Shown here one piece after another: positions 1 through 5,033 of a stretch of 6,790 bases of DNA. Positions within the stretch are counted from its first letter, which is position 1; each line of letters begins with the position of its first letter. Below the pieces are notes generated by a model. The model was not told the DNA's origin. It was given only the letters and a program-made list of their open reading frames with translations, and searched no databases. Both the position numbers and the translations under genes were made by a program. The stretch is from positions 1 to 6,790 of the forward strand of contig JAUPUE010000058.1 in the NCBI GenBank assembly GCA_030917725.1. Reading direction: 5' to 3'. The stretch comes from Patescibacteria group bacterium (lineage in GTDB: Bacteria; Patescibacteriota; Minisyncoccia; Phycocordibacterales; EsbW-18).

Positions 1-920
1 TTGCCACGAATCTTCTTGGAAAGGATTTGGATAATATTGGTAATGACGGTCATGAACGGAATGAATGCGAGAAGTGGCAAGAGAATGACGGTGTTCGTCA
101 TGAACGCCAAAATGGTAAGGGCCAGAGCAAGTGCGATGAAGCCTGTTTCGGTGAGATAAAAACGAGCCGGTGGGATGTTGAACCAGAGAAAAGCGAGCAA
201 TCCTCCGACAATGACGAATGAGAATGCCGAGGCGTCGAATTGGCTGCTCAAAAAAGCGATGAGACCAATCGATGAGAATGTCACCGAGAGCACACCGCCC
301 GAAAGCCCATCGATGCCGTCGATAACGCCGCTCATGAGGATCGACAGGAGGACAAGGAGGAAGAATGGGATGAACCAGATGCCGAGGTCCATGAATCCAT
401 AGAACGGGATGAAGATCTCCGACATGCCGAGCTTTGCGTAGAACCACCATGCGACGAATGCACCAAAGACGAGAACTGGAATTGCACGATAGATAAATGG
501 AAGGCCGTCAGGAAAACGCTTTGAACCGCCGATGACGGTGAGATCTTCCATGAAGCCAACAAGAGCGCCAAAAAGGAATCCTGCGAACGGCAGCCACGTC
601 TGTGTGCGTGACAAGAAGTCTATTTCACCCGAAGGACCACCTGTCGAAAAGTACGAAACAAGCCAAAAGAGCGCCGTGGTGATACAGACCGAAGCGACAA
701 CAACAAGTCCGCCCATGCGTGGCGTGCCAACTTCCTTTTCTTTGTGAAGCTCGTTGAAGATTGGTGTGCCCGACTCATCCCCAAGGCCTTTTGTGTTCCC
801 TGCTCGCTTTTTCCAGCATTGATATTTGTAGAGATAGTGAGTGACGATTGGTGTGATCGCGATGCCCAAGAAGAACGATACCGCTGTTGGGGTGATGACC
901 TTGATGATGTCGAGTTCCAT
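1..920 (-). CDS. mraY: Phospho-N-acetylmuramoyl-pentapeptide-transferase MraY, N-terminal 306 codons (C-terminus outside window)
   Basis: MraY is the polytopic membrane enzyme that moves phospho-MurNAc-pentapeptide from UDP onto undecaprenyl phosphate, giving lipid I in peptidoglycan synthesis. I translated it by hand from the ATG at 918-920; the frame is open to the window edge. Family marks are TPRMGG (residues 66-71), a GFMEDL segment at 122-127, IDGIDGLSGG at 200-209, WFNIPPARFYLTETG at 246-260, and many hydrophobic segments. The last residues, QILSKKIRG, correspond to the stretch just before the PxHHHxE motif, so that motif and the final helices lie outside. Oddity: the first residue of the usual Asp-Asp pair is Glu (E125, D126), and the Asp of the usual GDxGS motif is Glu (E258). 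It has no Shine-Dalgarno site; a -10 box sits six bases upstream. The GlcNAc-1-phosphate transferase WecA/TagO group is the alternative family, but TPRMGG with the FNIPPA segment favours MraY. Confidence 0.9.
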   Translation of the reverse strand, partial: MELDIIKVITPTAVSFFLGIAITPIVTHYLYKYQCWKKRAGNTKGLGDESGTPIFNELHKEKEVGTPRMGGLVVVASVCITTALFWLVSYFSTGGPSGEIDFLSRTQTWLPFAGFLFGALVGFMEDLTVIGGSKRFPDGLPFIYRAIPVLVFGAFVAWWFYAKLGMSEIFIPFYGFMDLGIWFIPFFLLVLLSILMSGVIDGIDGLSGGVLSVTFSSIGLIAFLSSQFDASAFSFVIVGGLLAFLWFNIPPARFYLTETGFIALALALTILAFMTNTVILLPLLAFIPFMTVITNIIQILSKKIRG

Positions 921-926
921 AAAGAT

Positions 927-932
927 AGTATA
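927..932 (-). promoter_or_regulatory. Candidate -10 box for a leaderless mraY transcript
   Basis: TATACT reads on the minus strand with exactly six bases between it and the mraY ATG. A transcript from it would start at or next to the A of ATG, leaving no room for a ribosome binding site, and none is visible. No good -35 hexamer lies 16-18 bases upstream (TAATCG at 17). Confidence 0.4.
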
Positions 933-984
933 CAGCTTTTAGCGATTGGCGATTAGTTTCTCAAAATATATGGCGCAGAGCGAA

Positions 985-1030
985 GTGGATCCGGGTTTTT
1001 CCGAGCCTGCGAGGACAAAACACGGACCAC
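985..1030. repeat. Imperfect inverted repeat in the dacA-mraY gap
   Basis: The arms at 985-1002 and 1013-1030 pair over 18 bases with a ten-base loop. On the plus strand GTGG/CCAC, TCCG/CGGA, GTTTT/AAAAC and TCC/GGA pair, interrupted by one A bulge, one G-A mismatch and one C bulge. There is no T-run on the minus side, so it is not a canonical intrinsic terminator for the carboxypeptidase gene. The rest of the 921-1051 gap holds only the mraY -10 box. Confidence 0.55.
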
Positions 1031-1051
1031 GCAGCGAGGGTCATACCACTT

Positions 1052-1966
1052 TTACTCCTTGATGGTCTCTAACGTTGCCGAGATGAGTTTCTCCATGTCA
1101 TTAAAACGGCCTTCCCTACTTGATCCCATCACCACAACAATAATCGGATGTCCGACGGAGCGGTCGAACGCCACAGCGAGGTTTCCTCCTGCCGCATCGG
1201 TAAAGCCTGTCTTTGCGCCAAGCGCCCATGGAATGTCATTAATCAATTCATTCGTGTTTTCTCCCACGTGTTTTGTTCCTGATTTTGATACGAATGTTGT
1301 TGAGTCGCTTCGGGTGGCATCAAAAAGGCTTGGAGCTTCATAGAGCGCGTTCGCAAGAAGGAGCGCAATGTCATGAGCTGAGCCGGAGTTTGATTCACGT
1401 CCATATCCCATGTCGAGACCGTGTTCATTGACGAATCGTGCCGAGAGGCCGATCTTTTTGGCATGACTGTTCATTGCAGCGATAAACGAGCCACCGGTTT
1501 GTGCTTCGTATGTCTCTCGAAGTGCTGTCGAAGCATCGTTCGAAGATACGACAAGCATGAATGATGCGAGCTCCGAGACATCCCAGACTTCATTAACAGC
1601 AAGTCCGCTGTCTCCTTCGGTAGTGAGCGCTGTTTGCGAGATGACTATGTCTTTATTCGAAGGAATATCGCGCACTGCTACAAGAGCGGTGAGGATTTTG
1701 GTGAGCGATGCGAGCGGGAGCATCGTGTCGCCGTTCTTGGAGAACAGCATTTCTCCTGTTCGTACGTCATACACATATGCTGCGCGCGCTTCGAGAGAAA
1801 CCGTTGGAAACACCGGAGCGTCTGGTGTTGTGGTAGCAACGACTGGAGTTGTGTCTGGAGTCCGTGGGCCGCTCTTCATGTGAGAAAAACCAAAAAGGCC
1901 CGCGATGCCCATTACACAAGCGATGACAACGAGGATGCTGTAGACGGTCTTATTCTGACTCGTCAT
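1052..1966 (-). CDS. D-alanyl-D-alanine carboxypeptidase, peptidase S11 (PBP5/DacA-like), membrane anchored
   Basis: It trims or hydrolyses the terminal D-Ala of peptidoglycan stem peptides outside the membrane. In the 304-aa version starting at 1966, residues 7-28 form one hydrophobic segment that looks like a signal anchor. A Pro/Thr-rich linker (33-55) follows, then the serine peptidase domain. Catalytic motifs are visible: SLTK at 87-90 (Ser87, Lys90), SSN at 141-143, NEHGLD at 180-185 and KTGFTDAAGG from Lys252. The protein ends soon after the catalytic domain, so the C-terminal beta domain and amphipathic anchor of E. coli PBP5 are missing. An ATG at 2053 would add 29 residues rich in Thr, Gln and Pro, but would overlap scpB by 104 nt. 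The ATG at 1966 overlaps it by 17 nt, so I prefer it. Neither start has a clear Shine-Dalgarno site. Translational coupling to scpB is likely. Confidence 0.9.
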   Translation of the reverse strand: MTSQNKTVYSILVVIACVMGIAGLFGFSHMKSGPRTPDTTPVVATTTPDAPVFPTVSLEARAAYVYDVRTGEMLFSKNGDTMLPLASLTKILTALVAVRDIPSNKDIVISQTALTTEGDSGLAVNEVWDVSELASFMLVVSSNDASTALRETYEAQTGGSFIAAMNSHAKKIGLSARFVNEHGLDMGYGRESNSGSAHDIALLLANALYEAPSLFDATRSDSTTFVSKSGTKHVGENTNELINDIPWALGAKTGFTDAAGGNLAVAFDRSVGHPIIVVVMGSSREGRFNDMEKLISATLETIKE

Positions 1967-2603
1967 CGTCGGCGTAAGGGTCGTCGATGTCTGAGTCGTC
2001 GTCAATGGTTGTGGCATCGGCGCTTCCTGCAGGTTCGTTTGTTGAGGTTCCATGTTCAGATGATTGTGTGACAGTGTCGGGGGTTGTGGTGAGTGATGCG
2101 AGCATCTCTTTCGTTTTTTCGAAGTCGGGTAGCTCGCTTGTCGAAGATACGCCTAAGAACGATAACAACTGAAGCGTAGGCTTGTAAAGGAAACTTCGCT
2201 GATCGGTGGGGTTATCGATGCGATCCAAGAGTCCGCGAATCATTAGCTGACGCAATGCGAAGGTCGAATTTACTCCGCGGATGTGGTCGATCTGTGCGCG
2301 GGTCTGGGGACCTTGATACAAGATGATTGCCAATACTTCCATACCTGCTTTACCTGGGTCTTTTTCCAATTCTTCTTTGGTGATGCGTTCAATAAGCTGG
2401 CTTGCTTCGGGGGCAGTAGCGAGCATGTATGCATCGCCTTCTGATATGAGCGTCAGTCCCCTGCCCTGCAGGTTGGTCTTGAGTGATTCAGCGGCGTCTT
2501 TCACTTCTGCTTCAGACATGCCGAGCATCTTGGCGAGCTCTTTGGCCGTGAGTGGTTCGCTTTTGAAGAAAAGCACTGATTCGAGTTGTGATGCGGGGGT
2601 CAT
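1950..2603 (-). CDS. scpB: Segregation and condensation protein B
   Basis: ScpB is the dimeric winged-helix kite subunit that binds ScpA and, through it, the SMC ATPase for chromosome condensation and segregation. The 217-aa protein shows a first winged-helix region (about 1-80) with FFKSEPLTAKELAKMLG. The family signature follows at about 87-125: AGMEVLAIILYQGPQTRAQIDHIRGVNS, then LRQLMIRGLL and a YKPTLQLLSFLGV stretch near 140-152. Residues from about 170 on are a low-complexity tail that becomes very acidic (DDDSDIDDPYADDDESE at the end), longer than typical and probably disordered. The ATG lies 4 nt after the CYTH-gene stop, and the 3' end overlaps the carboxypeptidase gene, so the three form an operon. 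Unusually, scpA is not adjacent but about 1.7 kb upstream. Confidence 0.93.
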   Translation of the reverse strand: MTPASQLESVLFFKSEPLTAKELAKMLGMSEAEVKDAAESLKTNLQGRGLTLISEGDAYMLATAPEASQLIERITKEELEKDPGKAGMEVLAIILYQGPQTRAQIDHIRGVNSTFALRQLMIRGLLDRIDNPTDQRSFLYKPTLQLLSFLGVSSTSELPDFEKTKEMLASLTTTPDTVTQSSEHGTSTNEPAGSADATTIDDDSDIDDPYADDDESE

Positions 2604-2607
2604 AGTC

Positions 2608-3087
2608 CTAAGAGTGTAACATTTCTTTAAACTGTTCTTCGCTCAAATCAAGAAGATCTGAATCCTTTCCTAAAGGTGTTCCGGTGATCTCTTTCCCCAT
2701 CCATTCAGACGGAATGAATGCCTGGGCTTCTTCGAGAGACTCGAACTCCACTTCGGCACGGAGAAGTCCTTCATATTTGCCGTGGTAAATCTTTATTGTG
2801 ATGTCTGGATTCTCACTGACCTTAAAACTGTCTCGAATGATTGCGTCAGATGTTCCAGTACGAAGCGATTCAAATTCTTCTTGAGTGATGGGACGTTTTT
2901 CTTTTCTGTGTTCCAGGTCAGATACCCTCTCTTTTTTCTCATACTCGTAGACGTTCGCCTTCTTTTGGATGCGTTCCTCAATATTTTCCGTACGACTTAG
3001 ATAGTATCGCTCATACCGAATAGGCTCCTGACCTGTCAGGTCAGGCATTGTTGCAACAAAAAACTTTCTTTCGATTTCGGCAGACAT
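2608..3087 (-). CDS. CYTH-domain (triphosphate tunnel metalloenzyme) protein
   Basis: CYTH proteins form a beta-barrel tunnel that binds metal and a triphosphate; bacterial members include tripolyphosphatases and class IV adenylate cyclases. The 159-aa product starts MSAEIERKFFV, giving the diagnostic ExExK motif at residues 4-8. Further marks are the charged strands with alternating Lys, Arg and Glu (about 38-75) and the C-terminal GLLRAEVEFESLEEAQAFIPSEWMGKEIT, matching the family's EvEF...P.WlG.EvT pattern. The start at 3087 puts the motif at the N-terminus as in relatives; an in-frame ATG at 3099 would add four residues. The open frame continues upstream to 3387, but that part reads through a terminator and has low-complexity Arg/Ser content, so I exclude it. 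The stop is 4 nt before scpB. The substrate cannot be told from sequence; triphosphatase activity is the safer guess. Confidence 0.85.
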   Translation of the reverse strand: MSAEIERKFFVATMPDLTGQEPIRYERYYLSRTENIEERIQKKANVYEYEKKERVSDLEHRKEKRPITQEEFESLRTGTSDAIIRDSFKVSENPDITIKIYHGKYEGLLRAEVEFESLEEAQAFIPSEWMGKEITGTPLGKDSDLLDLSEEQFKEMLHS

Positions 3088-3100
3088 GGCTATTTGCATC

Positions 3101-3109
3101 AGTATATCA
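3101..3109 (-). promoter_or_regulatory. Candidate extended -10 promoter for the CYTH-scpB-dacA operon
   Basis: TGATATACT fits the extended -10 pattern TGnTATAAT with one mismatch. It lies just after the terminator U-run and 13 bases before the preferred CYTH start, so the leader would be only about seven bases. I see no -35 hexamer at 17 bases, which extended -10 promoters can lack. Confidence 0.4.
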
Positions 3110-3110
3110 A

Positions 3111-3164
3111 GAAACGAAAAGAGCCCCACACGATGAGAGCTTGTGTTGCTCCTTTCGTGGGGGC
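3111..3164 (-). terminator. Intrinsic terminator closing the two-gene cassette
   Basis: On the minus strand GCCCCCACGA (3155-3164) pairs with TCGTGTGGGGC (3123-3133) as a 10-bp stem with one bulged T. An inner GAGC/GCTC helix can form in the loop. TCTTTTCGTTT follows directly. It begins about 24 nt after the stop of the 189-aa gene, in the right orientation to end that transcript before the CYTH gene. Confidence 0.75.
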
Positions 3165-3187
3165 CCGTGAGGGCGTGCCCAATCGAT

Positions 3188-3757
3188 CTAGTGATGCTCG
3201 CCGGCGGCCTTCCGTTCCGCTTCCGTCCGCCAGTCGATGTACAGACCTTCATCGGTGCTGGTCCCCATGCAGGTTGCTTCGGGGAGGAGAAGGTTGGTGA
3301 GCGCCATCGCCTGCACTTGCGTGTGGTAGACGATGCGGAGCGCATCACAACGCTTGGTGTGGTCGCGGTATCTCTCATAGACGACACGCTTCTCGCCTTG
3401 TCGGTGGTGCCGACGGAGGATGTCCTCGAAGACGGCGCCCATGATCATCCGACTGACTTCGCGGAAGTCCGCTCCGCGAAGGAAGACCCGGATCTTCTCC
3501 GGCGTGTTGAGACGCTCGGTGACCATCGGGTACCGCTTCTTGAAGCTTGCGGAAAGCTTAGGATCGGGCCACCGTCGCAGGTTCTTCTCGCAGTAGTCGA
3601 GGACTTTTTTCCCGAACCGCTCCTCCGCACCCAAGCCCTTGAGCTCTTCGAGCTCGCTGAGCGATGAGATGCTGTCGAGGAAGTTGAATACGTCCATTCC
3701 ACGACTCGTCTCGGTCAGCAGTGCTTCGAACTCGGCCTTCAAGTCTCTCTTCGGCAT
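3188..3757 (-). CDS. Hypothetical soluble protein, 189 aa, second gene of cassette
   Basis: I do not recognise the family. The product starts MPKRDLKAEFEALL, is highly charged and lacks a signal peptide or membrane segment, so it is probably cytoplasmic. Segments around 1-55 and 85-130 look helical, with many Glu, Lys, Arg and Leu. Arg/His-rich stretches (ILRRHHRQGEKR near 115-126, YRDHTKR near 130-136) might touch nucleic acid or phosphate, but this is a guess. It ends EAERKAAGEHH. The start is supported by a purine-rich AAGGTAGG stretch a few bases upstream. The gene begins 31 nt after the membrane-protein stop and ends before a strong terminator, so the two are almost surely cotranscribed. 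A 174-codon frame on the plus strand lies over most of it, but operon position, ribosome site and terminator favour this strand. Confidence 0.72.
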   Translation of the reverse strand: MPKRDLKAEFEALLTETSRGMDVFNFLDSISSLSELEELKGLGAEERFGKKVLDYCEKNLRRWPDPKLSASFKKRYPMVTERLNTPEKIRVFLRGADFREVSRMIMGAVFEDILRRHHRQGEKRVVYERYRDHTKRCDALRIVYHTQVQAMALTNLLLPEATCMGTSTDEGLYIDWRTEAERKAAGEHH

Positions 3758-3788
3758 GCTTACCTACCTTTCAGTGGTTGTGAGGTGG

Positions 3789-4190
3789 TTACGCGAAGGC
3801 TCGAGTCGGTGCGGGATGCTTACCGTCGATCGCGCGAAAGATCGCGCCGAAGTACAGCCCGATCGCGAGGAACAGAGTGCCGACCGCTCCCCATTCTCCC
3901 CAGGCGGTCGCCATCGGCCACGAAAGAAGATAGAGCGCGATACCGCCGAAGGCGAGCATCTTGTTCGTCCGATCGCGGCCGCTGCAGGCCCAGGCGGTGA
4001 TGAAGAAAGCCAGGGTGAACGGGATGAGTGGAGCGAGAATCTTGAGGATCAAGAAGATTAGGTAGATCCACGTCACCACGATCATCACCAACGTACCGAT
4101 GAAGTCCACGTCCCTGATGAAGTTCATCGTGGCCGTCTCGGCTCGGTTCCAGCGCTCCTGTGTCTTTTCCCAATACTGTCGAAGTTTCAC
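3789..4190 (-). CDS. Hypothetical four-helix membrane protein, first gene of cassette
   Basis: I do not recognise the family. The GTG start at 4190 gives 133 aa. It begins with a charged, probably amphipathic helix (KLRQYWEKTQERWNRAE), followed by four likely membrane segments: FIGTLVMIVVTWIYLIFLIL (about 31-50), LIPFTLAFFITAWA (about 55-68), MLAFGGIALYLLSWPMA (about 78-94) and GAVGTLFLAIGLYFGAIF (about 101-118). A Ser-Gly-Arg-Asp-Arg loop separates helices two and three. I chose GTG because GGAGGA stands seven bases before it and the promoter upstream then leaves a leader of about 50 nt. An in-frame ATG at 4238 would add 16 residues (MIAAIQPPFTYL...) with almost no leader. A 31-nt gap leads to the 189-aa gene. 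The function is unknown; small membrane proteins of this shape occur in many unrelated families. Confidence 0.72.
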   Translation of the reverse strand: MKLRQYWEKTQERWNRAETATMNFIRDVDFIGTLVMIVVTWIYLIFLILKILAPLIPFTLAFFITAWACSGRDRTNKMLAFGGIALYLLSWPMATAWGEWGAVGTLFLAIGLYFGAIFRAIDGKHPAPTRAFA

Positions 4191-4197
4191 TAGAAAA

Positions 4198-4203
4198 TCC
4201 TCC
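4198..4203 (-). promoter_or_regulatory. Shine-Dalgarno site deciding the GTG start of the membrane protein
   Basis: GGAGGA on the minus strand lies seven bases before the GTG at 4188-4190. It is the best ribosome binding site in the window; aspS, scpA, mraY and the carboxypeptidase gene have nothing comparable. It favours the GTG over the ATG at 4238. Confidence 0.6.
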
Positions 4204-4246
4204 AAATACGTGAAGGGCGGCTGGATTGCCGCTATCATCCGAAAGG

Positions 4247-4275
4247 ACTATACGTTCAAAGCGGGTATAGGTCAA
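4247..4275 (-). promoter_or_regulatory. Sigma-70-type promoter of the two-gene cassette
   Basis: TTGACC (4270-4275) and TATAGT (4247-4252) are separated by exactly 17 bases; each differs from consensus by one base. Transcription should begin near 4239-4241. The -35 box overlaps the scpA stop codon (4272-4274), so the cassette has its own start right at the end of the aspS-scpA unit. Confidence 0.72.
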
Positions 4276-5015
4276 TACTTCGGAATCGCGACAGAATCCG
4301 TCTCCATTTCGATATCGGCGAATGTCGCGTGCTGGCGTGCCATGAGCGCACCCTGTTTGACCAACTCGAGCATCGCCAAGAAGCTCACGATGGTGTTCAC
4401 CTTCACCTCGCGGTCGGTTGTGACGCCTTTTGTTGCGTGTTTTGCAAATTCAGAGAAGCGAGTCTTGAGTGCACTCTTCATGCGGTCAGCCATTTTGTCC
4501 ATCATCTCCTCAAGCGACATGATTTTTTCAACAATCGCTTTCTTAAGAACTTCGGGCTTTGGAAATCGTGCGACCATGCTCTGGAGTGAGCTCAGAAGCG
4601 AAGTGGGTGTGATGGACTTGTGTGGAGCGAAGACAGGATCCTTTGGAGGAACCTCGGATGCTTCGTAGAGCCGTACGCTTCCCCACTGCTTGGCGATGCC
4701 TCGCGCAAGCTCCTGCATGTGCTTGTAGATGATCAAACGACGCTCCAAATCTTTCACGTCATATTCTTCTTCGGCCGTGAGGACGAATTCTGGAAGGAGC
4801 GAACGTGATTTGATAAGAACAAGCGTTGACGCGAGCACCAAGAACTGCGCCACATCGTGCGTCGGGAAATGCTCGAAGTTCGAGACGTGCTCGAGATAAT
4901 CGTCAGCGACCTTGGCGAGCGAGATGTCGTTCACCAAAAGCTTTCGCTTTTCGATAAGCGAGAGCAAAAGGTCGAGAGGTCCTTCAAAGTGTTCGGTTTT
5001 GACTGCAAACGTCAT
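4272..5015 (-). CDS. scpA: Segregation and condensation protein A
   Basis: ScpA is the kleisin that bridges the SMC heads and binds ScpB in the bacterial condensin. The 247-aa product has the family start MTFAVKTEHFEGPLDLLLSL, with the FEGPLDLLL signature at residues 10-18. LVLASTLVLIKSRSLLP follows at about 60-76. An acidic and helical linker comes next, and then a C-terminal winged helix (REVKVNTIVSFLAMLELVKQG) that binds the SMC head. Length is typical. The frame also has a GTG at 5033, directly after the aspS stop, which would add MSYTAL. I prefer the ATG at 5015 because it puts FEGP where relatives have it and because TATACT stands six bases upstream. It probably also receives read-through from aspS. 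Its partner scpB lies beyond the cassette and the CYTH gene. Confidence 0.93.
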   Translation of the reverse strand: MTFAVKTEHFEGPLDLLLSLIEKRKLLVNDISLAKVADDYLEHVSNFEHFPTHDVAQFLVLASTLVLIKSRSLLPEFVLTAEEEYDVKDLERRLIIYKHMQELARGIAKQWGSVRLYEASEVPPKDPVFAPHKSITPTSLLSSLQSMVARFPKPEVLKKAIVEKIMSLEEMMDKMADRMKSALKTRFSEFAKHATKGVTTDREVKVNTIVSFLAMLELVKQGALMARQHATFADIEMETDSVAIPKY

Positions 5016-5021
5016 GAGAGC

Positions 5022-5027
5022 AGTATA
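5022..5027 (-). promoter_or_regulatory. Possible -10 box of a leaderless scpA transcript
   Basis: TATACT stands six bases before the scpA ATG, the same hexamer and spacing as at mraY. It has no -35 hexamer and lies just behind the aspS stop, so it may be chance. Confidence 0.28.
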
Positions 5028-5033
5028 GCTCAC

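Noticed and set aside
985..1030. Inverted repeat as a rho-independent terminator of the carboxypeptidase gene
   Set aside because: No U-run follows on the minus strand and the stem is broken by bulges.
1634..2071. Plus-strand open frame of 145 codons opposite the carboxypeptidase gene
   Set aside because: The product is Arg/Cys-rich and lies antisense to clear S11 motifs.
3088..3387. Upstream extension of the CYTH frame to 3387
   Set aside because: It crosses the terminator and overlaps the 189-aa gene. CYTH proteins begin near the ExExK motif, which sits right after 3087.
3143..3667. Plus-strand open frame of 174 codons opposite the 189-aa gene
   Set aside because: No ribosome site or promoter is visible, and it runs through the terminator hairpin. 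The minus-strand gene has operon position, ribosome site and terminator.
3820..4275. Minus-strand frame of 151 codons overlapping the membrane protein
   Set aside because: The product is Arg/Asp/His-rich without pattern, while the alternative frame gives four clean membrane helices and a strong ribosome site.
4099..4668. Plus-strand open frame of 189 codons opposite scpA and the membrane protein
   Set aside because: It is an antisense shadow of the conserved ScpA frame.
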